A stretch of DNA of 64,000 nucleotides from Paludibacteraceae bacterium (GCA_017503075.1 JAFVTU010000009.1:62001-126000), one strand, 5' to 3'. Shown: positions 1-8,189, numbered from the stretch's first letter. The notes: generated from the letters alone by a model not told the origin. Made by a program: numbers and translations.

Positions 1-901
1 CTTCCTCGTATTCAGCAATCTTCTCTAAACCAATCTCTTGTACATAATCTATCGCCTTGCTAAACGCATAACTTCCCACATAATTCGGTGTCCCTGCCTC
101 GAACTTATAGGGCAACACATTGTATGTCGTTTTCTCAAAACTCACATGCTCTATCATCTCTCCCCCACCCTCTACTGGAGGCAACTTATCCAGCCACTCT
201 TTCTTTCCGTACAGCACACCTAATCCTGTCGGACCGTACATCTTATGTGCACTCATCACCAAGAAATCGCAGTCCAATTGCTGCACATCTACTGCCAAAT
301 GAGGCACCGACTGCGGACCGTCCACACACACTGCCACACCCTTCTCATGCGCCAATCTCACAATCTCTTCTATCGGATTCACTATGCCCAACACATTGCT
401 CACATGTGCCACAGACACCAATCGTGTCCTTTCGCTCAACAACCCCTTAAATGCCTCTACATCAAGCGATAAGTCCTCTCGCAGAGGAATAACCTTCAGC
501 ACAGCGTTCTTTCTCTCACACAGCATTTGCCAGGGCACAATATTCGAATGGTGCTCCAGTTGACTAACGATAATCTCATCCCCTTCTCCCACCATCGCAT
601 CGCCAAAACTGCGTGCCAGCATATTGATACTATCCGTCGTACCCTTAGTGAAAATTATCTCTTCTTCCGACTGCGCATGAATCAATCCCGCCACTTTCTT
701 GCGCGCCTCTTCATGTTTCTCTGTCGCTACTTGACTCAGATGATGCACTCCACGGTGCACATTCGCATTCCATTTGCTATACGCCTCGGCTATCGCATCT
801 ATCACCACTTGTGGCTTTTGCGTAGTCGCAGCATTATCTAGATACACCAACTTTCGGCCGTGCACTTGCTCATTCAATATAGAAAAATCTTCTCGTCTCA
901 T
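1..901 (-). CDS. sufS: Cysteine desulfurase, SufS type (3' end outside window)
   Basis: Class V aminotransferase fold, PLP enzyme that removes sulfur from cysteine for Fe-S cluster assembly. Read on the minus strand from ATG at 901, about 300 residues are present and the C-terminus lies beyond base 1. Visible signatures are YLDNAATTQKP near residues 20-30, NANVHRGVHHLS near 45-56, the substrate-site HH pair near 117-118, and the PLP lysine in MSAHKMYGPTG at about residue 220. The cofactor-contact stretch reads VDGPQ where VDGAQ is usual. The start codon overlaps the stop of the upstream gldB-like gene (ATGA), so translation is probably coupled. The catalytic cysteine is in the missing part. 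Confidence 0.93.
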   Translation of the reverse strand, partial: MRREDFSILNEQVHGRKLVYLDNAATTQKPQVVIDAIAEAYSKWNANVHRGVHHLSQVATEKHEEARKKVAGLIHAQSEEEIIFTKGTTDSINMLARSFGDAMVGEGDEIIVSQLEHHSNIVPWQMLCERKNAVLKVIPLREDLSLDVEAFKGLLSERTRLVSVAHVSNVLGIVNPIEEIVRLAHEKGVAVCVDGPQSVPHLAVDVQQLDCDFLVMSAHKMYGPTGLGVLYGKKEWLDKLPPVEGGGEMIEHVSFEKTTYNVLPYKFEAGTPNYVGSYAFSKAIDYVQEIGLEKIAEYEE

Positions 902-1938
902 GGTTTATAAAAACTCTGCTCTAATATCTTTTGCGCATCGCCATCACTCATCAACTCTTGTATTGTAACATGCTCATTATTACGCATATAACTATCCACA
1001 ATTCGCCAGCCAACCCACAATCCTAATCGTCCTGGAGACTCTTGTGATATTTCCGAAGTAAATGGACCATCATTCATATATGAGTTCAGCAACATACTTT
1101 CCGTCTTAAACAAATCTCTTTTCGACATAATGCGATTCCAAATAGCTCGTTCATAGCGTTCACACCATTGCCATTGTTCCTTCGTATATCCTATCACCTC
1201 CCACTCTGGCTCATCTGGTAACAACTCACTGAGCAAAAACATTTGCTTCCCACGGAAAATCATTTGCTCCAATAATCTATTATACTTGCTGTTATATGAT
1301 ATATTATACGCAAGATACAGATTCAGCAAATCACCTGCCACACACTCCTTGCGCATAGTGTGTTTCTGGTAGTTATATACCAATTGGTTATAGTATGGAT
1401 AATCACTTCCTAAATACATATCCACACCCACACCCATTAGATTCTCGTTATATACCACAGAAGAATTAAATCCTGATACAAACAAATACACCGTCATCGG
1501 AATTTCCCAATCAGGGAAAAGATAATGCAGACGCGAAAAGCCCATATTCAACGCCTCTTGCAGACTATCCACATTCGCAAACTTCTCTTGCGCCAACGCG
1601 TTAGTCTGCGCAAAGCCCATCACAGTATCGGTCAAAAACTGTGCATACATCTCGCACAAATAAGCAGTATCCTCTGTGGGTATTCGCAATATCCCCTCCA
1701 CAAACATCGGCATAAACTCTTCATAATCTGCATACAACTGCTGAATATCCACCTCCACACTATCTGGTCTTACAGCCAACTGCGCGCTATCAAACCGCAC
1801 AATCTCCACCTCTAGTGGCTCAATATCTTTGGGGATATATTGATACTTATTCCCACATCCACACAGCACCACTGTAGCCAATAGCCAATAGCCTATTCGC
1901 CTTATCGCCTTATCGCCTAATCGCCTAAATCTTTCCAT
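898..1938 (-). CDS. gldB: GldB-like lipoprotein
   Basis: 346-residue predicted lipoprotein. The N-terminus is basic and then hydrophobic, with an L-C-G-C lipobox near residues 25-28. The central part, [20 protein letters not shown] followed by a [15 protein letters not shown] stretch, matches the GldB family of Bacteroidetes lipoproteins, which have a zincin-like fold. GldB is named for gliding in flavobacteria, but homologues occur in non-gliding Bacteroidales where the role is unclear. The gene overlaps lolD by 14 bp upstream and sufS by 4 bp downstream. The first 20 codons lie on a tandem octamer repeat (1876-1929), which could shift the reading frame by slippage. Confidence 0.8.
   Translation of the reverse strand: MERFRRLGDKAIRRIGYWLLATVVLCGCGNKYQYIPKDIEPLEVEIVRFDSAQLAVRPDSVEVDIQQLYADYEEFMPMFVEGILRIPTEDTAYLCEMYAQFLTDTVMGFAQTNALAQEKFANVDSLQEALNMGFSRLHYLFPDWEIPMTVYLFVSGFNSSVVYNENLMGVGVDMYLGSDYPYYNQLVYNYQKHTMRKECVAGDLLNLYLAYNISYNSKYNRLLEQMIFRGKQMFLLSELLPDEPEWEVIGYTKEQWQWCERYERAIWNRIMSKRDLFKTESMLLNSYMNDGPFTSEISQESPGRLGLWVGWRIVDSYMRNNEHVTIQELMSDGDAQKILEQSFYKP
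1876..1929. repeat. 7-8 bp tandem repeat across the gldB signal-peptide codons
   Basis: On the plus strand the DNA runs as imperfect units agccaat, agccaat, agcctatt, cgccttat, cgccttat, cgcctaat, cgcctaaa. It encodes the start of the GldB-like lipoprotein and also holds the lolD stop codon. Unit lengths are not multiples of three. Confidence 0.8.
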
Positions 1939-2572
1939 CTTTCATTTCAATCACTCGATCGCTAATATCTGCCAATTCCTTATCGTGTGTCACGATAATT
2001 ATCGTTTGTCCATACTGCTCTCTCATCTGCAATAGCAGCTTGTGCAACTCCTTTTTGTTGCTCTCATCCAGACTACCACTTGGCTCATCCGCCAATATCA
2101 CATCGGGCGACATCATCATCGCTCTCGCTGCAGCAACCCTTTGCTTCTCGCCACCAGACAACTCATTAGGCTTATGCGTAAGTCGCTCTGCCATACCCAG
2201 TTCCGTCAGCAATTGTACCGCACGTTGCTCAGCCTCTTTCTCGCTCATACGAGCTATCATTGCAGGCATCATCACGTTCTCCAGCGCATTAAACTCTGGC
2301 AACAACTGATGAAACTGAAAGATAAATCCTATATGCCTATTGCGGAAATCCGCCAACTCTTTCTCCTTCAACGCAAATACATCCACCCCATCAATCACCA
2401 CATTACCTGCGTCGGGCTTATCCAGCGTACCAATAATCTGTAGTAGAGTAGTCTTTCCTGCCCCACTCTTGCCAATAATACTCACAATCTCACCCTTCTC
2501 TACTCTCAAATCCACACCCTTTAGCACTTCCAAACTGCCAAAAGATTTATGTAAGTCGTTAACTTGTATCAT
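1925..2572 (-). CDS. lolD: ABC transporter ATP-binding protein, LolD type
   Basis: 215-residue ABC ATPase. Walker A is [11 protein letters not shown] (about residues 34-44), the Q-loop lies in [12 protein letters not shown], the signature is [10 protein letters not shown], Walker B is [12 protein letters not shown] and the H-loop is IIIVTHD. Length and the HQLLPEF motif match LolD, the ATPase of the LolCDE complex that releases outer-membrane lipoproteins from the inner membrane. The membrane partners are not next to it. It lies between tsaE (10 bp upstream) and a lipoprotein gene it overlaps, in a probable four-gene operon. A MacB-like ATPase is the alternative. Confidence 0.85.
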   Translation of the reverse strand: MIQVNDLHKSFGSLEVLKGVDLRVEKGEIVSIIGKSGAGKTTLLQIIGTLDKPDAGNVVIDGVDVFALKEKELADFRNRHIGFIFQFHQLLPEFNALENVMMPAMIARMSEKEAEQRAVQLLTELGMAERLTHKPNELSGGEKQRVAAARAMMMSPDVILADEPSGSLDESNKKELHKLLLQMREQYGQTIIIVTHDKELADISDRVIEMKDGKI

Positions 2573-2582
2573 TTCTTAATTC

Positions 2583-3083
2583 CTAATTCAAAATTCTCAG
2601 TTCCCTTTCCCCATTCTCCATCACTTCGATTTTCACCCAAACCGTATCTTCTGGCAGCAGTGGTTCAATCATCTCCGCCCACTCAATAAAGCAATAGTTC
2701 CCCGAATACAGATACTCCTCCGTACCCATATCCATCGCCTCTCTCAAGTCCTTAATTCGGTAACAATCAAAGTGATATATCTCGCCTTTAAACTTTAAAC
2801 CTTCAACTTTCAACTCATCAGGGTGGCGATTAGCGGTGATTTCATACACATTCACTATCGCAAACGTCGGACTATTCACCACATCTTCTGTCCCCATCGC
2901 TTCGCATAGGCACTTGATAAAGGTCGTCTTGCCTGCCCCCATCTTCCCGTCAAAAGCAAACACGCGTGCTTCGCTGCACTTGTCCAAAATATCCGTCGCA
3001 GCCACTTCCTCTCCTTGCTCATTCAGCAAGTAAATTCCTTTCTCCTCATCCTTTTTTATCGTGTATTTCAAATTGTTTGCCAT
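2583..3083 (-). CDS. tsaE: tRNA threonylcarbamoyladenosine biosynthesis ATPase TsaE
   Basis: 166-residue P-loop protein needed, with TsaB and TsaD, for the t6A modification of ANN-decoding tRNAs. Walker A is GKMGAGKTTF near residue 47. It is followed by the family motifs NSPTFAIVNVYE and YHFDCYRIKD, and then CFIEWAEMIEPLLP. ATG at 3083 was chosen over an in-frame TTG one codon upstream. A -7 element (TATTTTTG on the minus strand, 3134-3141) lies about 50 bases upstream, so this is probably the first gene of the tsaE-lolD-gldB-sufS operon. Confidence 0.93.
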   Translation of the reverse strand: MANNLKYTIKKDEEKGIYLLNEQGEEVAATDILDKCSEARVFAFDGKMGAGKTTFIKCLCEAMGTEDVVNSPTFAIVNVYEITANRHPDELKVEGLKFKGEIYHFDCYRIKDLREAMDMGTEEYLYSGNYCFIEWAEMIEPLLPEDTVWVKIEVMENGERELRILN

Positions 3084-3133
3084 CAATAATAATTTTGGTT
3101 AATTTTGTATAATATTCTATAATTTTGGCAGTG

Positions 3134-3199
3134 CAAAAATAATCCATTTTTTTTGTTTTTGGTTGCAAGCGACGCGTCGCTCATCCAACCAAAACAAAA
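3134..3199 (-). promoter_or_regulatory. tsaE promoter with a nested palindrome upstream
   Basis: The -7 hexamer-like element TATTTTTG (minus strand) covers 3134-3141. Just upstream are complementary arms TTTTGTTTTTGGTTG (3151-3165) and CAACCAAAACAAAA (3186-3199), enclosing a perfect 14-base palindrome AGCGACGCGTCGCT (3168-3181). The structure could terminate transcripts from the acetyltransferase gene or act as an operator for tsaE. Confidence 0.5.
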
Positions 3200-3293
3200 A
3201 ATTCACCTTGAATTGACAATAATTGACATCAAAATTGACATTAATTGTCTTTAACAAAATAATTTCGCTGCAAAGTTACTATTTTTTTTTCAA

Positions 3294-3857
3294 TTACACA
3301 ACTATTTCCGCTGCATATAGCTCATATTCCTCATTGAATATCTTTATCATTCTCTGATACGCAAATCCTAACTTCTGATACAACTTCTTCGCCGTGTTCA
3401 TGGGCTCTACTGCCAACGTCACCACGCCTATTCCCTGTTCTCTCGCCATTGCCTTTGCTTTTTCTATCAAAGCCGTTCCCACGCCTTGATTCCTATAGGG
3501 TAGGGACACCGACAAACTGTCAATATAGAACTCTCCTGCCTTTGCTTCATCTTCCATATCATCCCACCCTTTTCCAAAAGCCACATCAAACAGCTCTTTT
3601 AACTGCGAATACATGTTATTCCGTTGTGTATTATAATATTCGCCATTTACAGCAATCATCATTCCTGCCTTCTCTCCATCCACTTCGGCTATCCAAGTGT
3701 TCCTGTAACTATAGTGCGTATCTTCTTGCGCACACACATCCTTCAGTGTCCTAATCCACTGATTATAAAGCCCTTCATCTTCCAACAAAAACGCATGGTA
3801 TATCCCCTCCGCGATATACGCCACATCTTCAACCGTCGCTTTTCTTATCCTAATCAT
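3294..3857 (-). CDS. GNAT-family N-acetyltransferase
   Basis: 187-residue protein with the acetyl-CoA binding motif A of GNAT enzymes, RNQGVGTALIEKAKAMA, and a C-terminal LAVEPMNTAKKLYQKLGF stretch typical of the superfamily. The N-terminus IRIRKATVEDVAYIA is the usual first strand and helix. The substrate cannot be told from sequence. ATG at 3857 is preferred to an upstream TTG because a consensus promoter (3891-3922) would place the transcript start just before it. The gene is separated from tsaE by a palindrome-containing gap, so it may be a single transcription unit. Confidence 0.85.
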   Translation of the reverse strand: MIRIRKATVEDVAYIAEGIYHAFLLEDEGLYNQWIRTLKDVCAQEDTHYSYRNTWIAEVDGEKAGMMIAVNGEYYNTQRNNMYSQLKELFDVAFGKGWDDMEDEAKAGEFYIDSLSVSLPYRNQGVGTALIEKAKAMAREQGIGVVTLAVEPMNTAKKLYQKLGFAYQRMIKIFNEEYELYAAEIVV

Positions 3858-3890
3858 ATCAAAGTATCTCTTTATGTTATATTCTACGCA

Positions 3891-3922
3891 CAAAATTACT
3901 ACTTTTTCTTCATATATGCAAA
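3891..3922 (-). promoter_or_regulatory. Acetyltransferase promoter, TTTG-N20-TAATTTTG
   Basis: On the minus strand TTTG (3919-3922) is followed by exactly 20 bases and TAATTTTG (3891-3898), the Bacteroidetes -33/-7 pattern. It lies about 35 bases upstream of the chosen ATG. Confidence 0.7.
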
Positions 3923-4008
3923 TACAATCAATTTTCTTCCCTATTTCTTCCCATTCTTTTTCCCATTTCTTTCCTATCCCTCTCCGCTACTCTCCCGCTA
4001 TTAACTAC

Positions 4009-4064
4009 GTTACATATACGATAGATACACGATAGATATACGTTAGATATACGATAGATTATAC
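4009..4064. repeat. 11-bp tandem repeat, five units
   Basis: Units gttacatatac, gatagatacac, gatagatatac, gttagatatac and gatagattatac follow one another in 11-bp register. Degenerate relatives continue to about 4100. The stretch 3894-4241 holds no gene. Besides this array it contains a hairpin at 4123-4139 and a terminator-like hairpin at 4215-4240. Confidence 0.8.
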
Positions 4065-4122
4065 TATTTATACCGTAGGTATAGCGTATAGATAACGCTT
4101 TACTACCTCTTTGTCCATTAGC

Positions 4123-4139
4123 CCCCAATCATATTGGGG
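4123..4139. repeat. CCCCAAT-CAT-ATTGGGG hairpin followed by GCACTTGC
   Basis: Perfect 7-bp stem with a 3-base loop, directly followed by CACTTGC. A second module with a different stem but the same CCCC/GGGG closing and GCACTTGC tail is at about 5550-5585. Confidence 0.6.
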
Positions 4140-4214
4140 CACTTGCCTATCCGCCACCAGTTTTGCTTTTGTCAGTGGTCTGGCAAATCGCCCCTCCTTT
4201 ACACTTTACACCTA

Positions 4215-4240
4215 AAAAATCGCCCTCCAAGGCGATTTTT
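4215..4240. terminator. Bidirectional terminator-like hairpin
   Basis: AAAAATCGCC (4215-4224), loop CTCCAA, then GGCGATTTTT (4231-4240). It has A and T tracts on both sides and sits just before the promoter at 4242-4272, so it insulates that promoter. Confidence 0.6.
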
Positions 4241-4241
4241 C

Positions 4242-4272
4242 TTGCTCAATCCAAAATATTTCACTACCTTTG
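4242..4272 (+). promoter_or_regulatory. Promoter TTG-N20-TACCTTTG
   Basis: TTG at 4242-4244 and TACCTTTG at 4265-4272 with 20 bases between. It predicts a transcript starting near 4278, about 325 bases before the next start codon, over the structured region described next. Confidence 0.75.
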
Positions 4273-4277
4273 CAACC

Positions 4278-4559
4278 GCAAACCCTAATTAGGGTGCGCA
4301 GACATAGTAAAAAAGCGTTTATTAGCGCTTGTTTTGGCTGTTAGAAAACTGGAAACTTTCACGCAACCCAAAGCAAGAGGCAGTAAACGCCCTTTGGGAT
4401 ATGTATATCCCGCCCGCAGAGCGTCCATACGTGGACTGCTCTGTTTGGTGGCATTTCATATTCGGCGTGGGCGTTACTTGCTTATTCTTGTTGCAAGGTT
4501 TTTCCAGTACCTCTAACAGGAGAATAAGCAAAAAGAGGTTCCACGCTTTTCTTTTATAC
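4278..4559 (+). ncRNA. Candidate structured RNA, rod-shaped, possibly 6S-like
   Basis: A consensus promoter fires into about 280 bases without a convincing ORF that fold into one long interrupted rod. CTGGAAA (4349-4355) pairs with TTTCCAG (4501-4507). GCAAC (4363-4367) pairs with GTTGC (4490-4494). AAGCA (4371-4375) and AGTAAaCGCCC (4382-4392) pair with GGGCGTTACT plus TGCTT (4469-4483). The apical hairpin is CAGAGCGTCC/GGAC-t-GCTCTG (4417-4443). The pairings are nested, which argues against chance. Shape and size recall 6S RNA, but I cannot confirm the family. It could instead be a long leader of the lipoprotein gene at 4603. A T-rich stretch near 4549-4559 may be the end. Confidence 0.45.
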
Positions 4560-4602
4560 TAACGGGTAGTTTGGAGCCAACTTCCCACAAATGTTTATTA
4601 AC

Positions 4603-5316
4603 ATGGAAAAAAAAATTAAATTCGCCATTATGTGTGTAGCAATAATGTGCGTTGGATGTGAGCAAAACATCCCTGATGATCCAAATTCTAATAAAAAAGG
4701 TGAAAACTCCACATCTGGAGTGACCCAACCAACAGAAAACAATCATGCTTACGTTGATTTGGGTTTGAGTGTTAAATGGGCAACCTGTAATGTAGGGGCT
4801 AGTGAACCAGAAGAATATGGAAATTATTATGCATGGGGGGAAATTACTCCAAAATCTACATATTCTTGGGATAATTATAAATGGAGCGAATATGACTATT
4901 GGGATGGTATTAGAGACGTGATATTTACAAAGTATGATAATGAACTTGACTACAAGTATTTTCTTGATAAAGAAGATGATGTAGCATCTGTAAATTGGGG
5001 TGGAAAATGGCGTATGCCAACACGAAAAGAGCAACAAGAATTAATTAATAAATGTTCGTGGACTTGGAAAACTAAAAATGATATTAACGGTTTCGAAGTT
5101 AAGGGTCCTAATGGAAATACCATTTTTTTACCTGCTGCTGGATCTATGCAAGATCAATTAAACAAAGCGGGTATGGCTGGCAGATATAGTTCAAAAGAAC
5201 TAGATCCTCAAGGTCCTTCAAATACTAGCTTTAGTTTGGAATTCAATATGGCAGAAGTGGATTACTATTACCAATTTCGCTATGAAGGATATACAGTTCG
5301 TCCGGTATTTAATTAG
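4603..5316 (+). CDS. Lipoprotein of the Fibrobacter succinogenes major paralogous type
   Basis: 237-residue predicted lipoprotein. A hydrophobic signal ends in a V-G-C lipobox at residues 16-18, followed by an Asn/Ser/Thr-rich linker. The mature part starts AYVDLGLSVKWATCNVGA and continues with EEYGNYYAWGE and GGKWRMPTRKEQQEL, hallmarks of the repeated surface lipoprotein family first named from Fibrobacter succinogenes and common in Bacteroides and Prevotella relatives. The molecular function is unknown. The gene is visibly richer in A+T than its neighbours, which fits paralogous duplication or transfer. ATG at 4603 is preferred to the one 12 bases upstream because it directly begins the lysine-rich signal. 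Confidence 0.8.
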   Translation: MEKKIKFAIMCVAIMCVGCEQNIPDDPNSNKKGENSTSGVTQPTENNHAYVDLGLSVKWATCNVGASEPEEYGNYYAWGEITPKSTYSWDNYKWSEYDYWDGIRDVIFTKYDNELDYKYFLDKEDDVASVNWGGKWRMPTRKEQQELINKCSWTWKTKNDINGFEVKGPNGNTIFLPAAGSMQDQLNKAGMAGRYSSKELDPQGPSNTSFSLEFNMAEVDYYYQFRYEGYTVRPVFN

Positions 5317-5696
5317 AGGTGTAAAATACTCTATAATTTAACCACTCTTGCGCTACCTTAAGGAAAATAAAAGATAGTTAAATAAGCATTCCTTTCGGCA
5401 AACGAAAACTTTTTTCAAAAGAACTCACGCGGGAATCCTAACAAACACAGGACTTCCCGCGTGTTATATATATAATCTTTGCCCCTTTCTATCAAATCCT
5501 ATTCGAGCACTTCTTACCTTCCCGCCACCTGTCTAGTGCTCGGCGGGGTCCCCGATAACGCTTAGCGTTATGGGGTGCACTTGCGGTAGTTCGCCGAGTA
5601 TTCTATGCCCTATGAAAACATAAACAACAAAAATAGAGGTTCAACACCCCTATTTTTATCGCATCTTGTTCCACGCCCAACAAAAATATTCAATTC
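5317..5696. other. Gene-free region with several hairpins
   Basis: The 380 bases between the lipoprotein gene and uvrC hold a strong hairpin CACGCGGGAAtCCT/AGGAcTTCCCGCGTG-like (5426-5463), probably the lipoprotein gene terminator. They also hold a compound inverted repeat. Here GAGCACT/AGTGCTC brackets CTTCCCGCCACCTGTC (about 5506-5541). CTCGGCG/CGCCGAG (about 5539-5600) brackets a CCCC-G-ATAACGC-TTA-GCGTTAT-GGGG hairpin followed by GCACTTGC. No ORF is convincing. Confidence 0.6.
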
Positions 5697-7514
5697 TCAG
5701 GGAGTTATTTTGCCATTAAAATACTCGTAAAGCTTTGTGCCTGAGCGAGTTCCGAGCAAATCAATCCACTCTTCTAATTTCGCACTTCTAGCACGCGCCA
5801 CAGAACCAAAACGTTGCAGTATCTTTTGCTTAGTAACTGCGCCAACTCCTTGAATATCATCGAGTTCGCTCTTTGTCTGTGCCTTACTGCGCTTCTTTTT
5901 GTGGTAACTAATGGCAAATCGATGCACCTCATCTTGTATCTCTACCATTAGTCGGAAGATTTCATCCGTCACCTTCATACCAAACTCCTGAACAGGGTCG
6001 CCATAGAGTAGGGTATTTGTCCTATGCTTGTTGTCCTTCTTCAGTCCCGCAATTGGAATTTGCAAACCCAATTCGCCTTCCACCACTTCACGAATAGCAC
6101 TCATCTGCCCCAGACCACCATCGGCAATAATCAAGTCGGGTAGGGGACTGCCTTCCTCCATCAATCGGCTATATCTTCTTCTCACCACCTCCCTCATACT
6201 CGCGTAGTCATCGGGACCTTCCACCGTCTTTATCTCAAATTTCTTATACTCGCTCTTGCACGCGCGTCCTTTCTTAAAAACTACGCAACCTGCCACTGCA
6301 TTGCTACCCTGCGTATTGGAGTTATCAAAACTATCTATCCACATCGGCATTGTAGGCAAGCCCAACAACTTCTGCAAACCACCCAAGATACGTACCGCGC
6401 GTTGGTCTGGATTCAGCTTATCATCTTGTTTAATGCGGTCTTTCTTATACTGCTGCACATTCTGCATCGCCAAATCCAAGAGCTTCTTTTTATCGCCTCC
6501 AAGAGCGATATTCACATGCAGATTTTCATCAATTATTTCCGGAATAAACGGAACAATCACCTCTTTTGTTGTACTCCCCAACTGCTCCCTCAATTCGTAT
6601 ATACCCATCGCCAAGACCTCCTCTCGGCTCTCATCCAACTGCTTCTTATATTCAATAGTCTGCCCCTGTACAATACTTCCTCTATGCACATGCAGCATGC
6701 TGATATATACATTCTGCCCCATTTCATCGTAACCAAACACATCCACATCGCCCGCATGCGAGTTCGTGATAATAGTTTTACTGGTAAATTGTTCGATGAA
6801 ATCGAGCTTTTCTTTCAGTCTGCCTGCCTCCTCATACCGCATTTCTGCTGCTGCTTGCAACATCTCTGCCTCTATCTGCTTGCTAATCTCTTGTGCATCG
6901 CCTCGAATAATCTTCCGCGCAGCATCAATATACTCCATATACTGCTCATGGCTCACTTTTGCTTCGCATATGCCGCAGCAATTACCCAAATGATACTTCA
7001 AGCATACGCGATATTTCCCCATTTCAACGGCACTTTTGCTCATCTGCATGCCACAAGTGCGAATAGGGTAGAGCTTATGAATGAGCTCCAACACCAAGTC
7101 CAGTGTATAGCCAAAACTATATGGTCCAAAATACTCACCTACACCTTTGATTATCTTCCGCGTCTTGAATATTCTGGGATATTCTTCCCGCGTAATACAG
7201 ATACTTGGATAACTCTTTCCGTCCTTGAGCAGGATATTATAGTGGGGTTGATACTGCTTAATGAGATTATTTTCCAGTAAAAAAGCATCCTGCTCGCTAT
7301 TCACCACCACATATTTGATGTCCGCAATACTCTGAACCAGCAGTTTAGTCTTGTAGCGATCCTGCTCTTTATGAAAATAACTACTTACCCTGCGCTTCAG
7401 GTTCTTTGCTTTACCCACATAAATCACTTCCCCTGCTTCATTGAAGTATTGGTACACCCCTGGCTCTTCAGGTATGCGCTGAAGCAACTCTTGTATATGT
7501 GGATTTTTAGACAT
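5697..7514 (-). CDS. uvrC: UvrABC excinuclease subunit C
   Basis: 605-residue nuclease of nucleotide excision repair that cuts on both sides of a lesion bound by UvrB. The GIY-YIG 3' incision domain is at residues about 14-95 (GVYQYFNEAGEVIYVGKAKNLKRRVSSYF, shown as its two core strands). The UVR motif, which contacts UvrB, is near 200-235. The RNase H-like 5' incision domain contains SFDNSNTQGSNAV and IADGGLGQMSA. The C-terminal helix-hairpin-helix is LDDIQGVGAVTKQKIL. Length is normal. It lies 98 bp downstream of apt on the same strand, with no clear promoter between, so the two may be cotranscribed. Confidence 0.97.
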   Translation of the reverse strand: MSKNPHIQELLQRIPEEPGVYQYFNEAGEVIYVGKAKNLKRRVSSYFHKEQDRYKTKLLVQSIADIKYVVVNSEQDAFLLENNLIKQYQPHYNILLKDGKSYPSICITREEYPRIFKTRKIIKGVGEYFGPYSFGYTLDLVLELIHKLYPIRTCGMQMSKSAVEMGKYRVCLKYHLGNCCGICEAKVSHEQYMEYIDAARKIIRGDAQEISKQIEAEMLQAAAEMRYEEAGRLKEKLDFIEQFTSKTIITNSHAGDVDVFGYDEMGQNVYISMLHVHRGSIVQGQTIEYKKQLDESREEVLAMGIYELREQLGSTTKEVIVPFIPEIIDENLHVNIALGGDKKKLLDLAMQNVQQYKKDRIKQDDKLNPDQRAVRILGGLQKLLGLPTMPMWIDSFDNSNTQGSNAVAGCVVFKKGRACKSEYKKFEIKTVEGPDDYASMREVVRRRYSRLMEEGSPLPDLIIADGGLGQMSAIREVVEGELGLQIPIAGLKKDNKHRTNTLLYGDPVQEFGMKVTDEIFRLMVEIQDEVHRFAISYHKKKRSKAQTKSELDDIQGVGAVTKQKILQRFGSVARARSAKLEEWIDLLGTRSGTKLYEYFNGKITP

Positions 7515-7612
7515 TTATTCCGATAAAATCGGAGCAAATTACAAATCAGTTACATTGATTTCGGTGTTACTAATTTGTCTTTGCTCCTTATTCTTGATTC
7601 CTTACTCAAGGT

Positions 7613-8137
7613 TTAGCAACTCAGCAAGCTGCTAACCTCTACATCGTCACCAAACACTTTTCTGCCATTCAAGAACTCCAACTCAATAATAAAGTTGATA
7701 TACACTTTCTTTACATTGAATTTCTTTACCAGTTCCAACGCAGCAGCCATTGAGCCACCAGTAGCCAACAAGTCGTCATGCAGCAGCACCACATCATCTT
7801 CATTCAGCGCATCTGCGTGAATCTGAATAGTATCTACGCCATATTCCTTTGCATAACTCACTTCTATTGTTTCTGCTGGTAATTTACCAGGTTTGCGGAT
7901 AGGTACAAATCCTGCACCTAATTCCATAGCTACCGCAGGTGCCAAAATAAAGCCGCGCGACTCAATACCCACCACTTTTGTAATACCGTATGCACGATAC
8001 AAGTTGGCAATCTCATCTTTCATCCATTTCAAATACTCTGGATTACTCAACACAGTAGTAATGTCCTTAAATACAATTCCCTCTACAGGAAAATCCTTCA
8101 CATCGCGAATATGCGCGATAATTTCTTCTTGCTTCAT
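7613..8137 (-). CDS. apt: Adenine phosphoribosyltransferase
   Basis: 174-residue purine salvage enzyme that makes AMP from adenine and PRPP. The PRPP-binding loop VVLLHDDLLATGGSMAAAL is near residues 117-135 (usual family form VDDLLATGGT). The N-terminal FPVEGIVFKDITTVL and the ESRGFILAPAVA motif are standard. Full length for a type I APRT. The upstream promoter region contains a parS-like palindrome between the -33 and -7 elements (8160-8189). Confidence 0.95.
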   Translation of the reverse strand: MKQEEIIAHIRDVKDFPVEGIVFKDITTVLSNPEYLKWMKDEIANLYRAYGITKVVGIESRGFILAPAVAMELGAGFVPIRKPGKLPAETIEVSYAKEYGVDTIQIHADALNEDDVVLLHDDLLATGGSMAAALELVKKFNVKKVYINFIIELEFLNGRKVFGDDVEVSSLLSC

Positions 8138-8159
8138 ATCTTAATTATTTTTATTATTA

Positions 8160-8189
8160 CAAATATAGATAACGTTCCACGTGGAACAA
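8160..8189 (-). promoter_or_regulatory. apt promoter overlapping a parS-like palindrome
   Basis: On the minus strand TATATTTG (8160-8167) is a good -7 element with TTG (8187-8189) 19 bases upstream. The 16-mer cGTTCCACGTGGAACa (8173-8188) fills the spacer. It is a perfect 14-base palindrome and matches the parS form TGTTCCACGTGGAACA at 15 of 16 positions. It may be a ParB site, an operator for apt, or both. Confidence 0.55.

Noticed and set aside
38..968. Plus-strand ORFs of 60-120 codons
   Set aside because: Antisense shadows of sufS and the gldB-like gene.
4322..4562. Small ORFs on both strands in the structured RNA region
   Set aside because: They overlap each other on both strands and are better explained by the nested RNA pairing. 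No signal for translation was seen.
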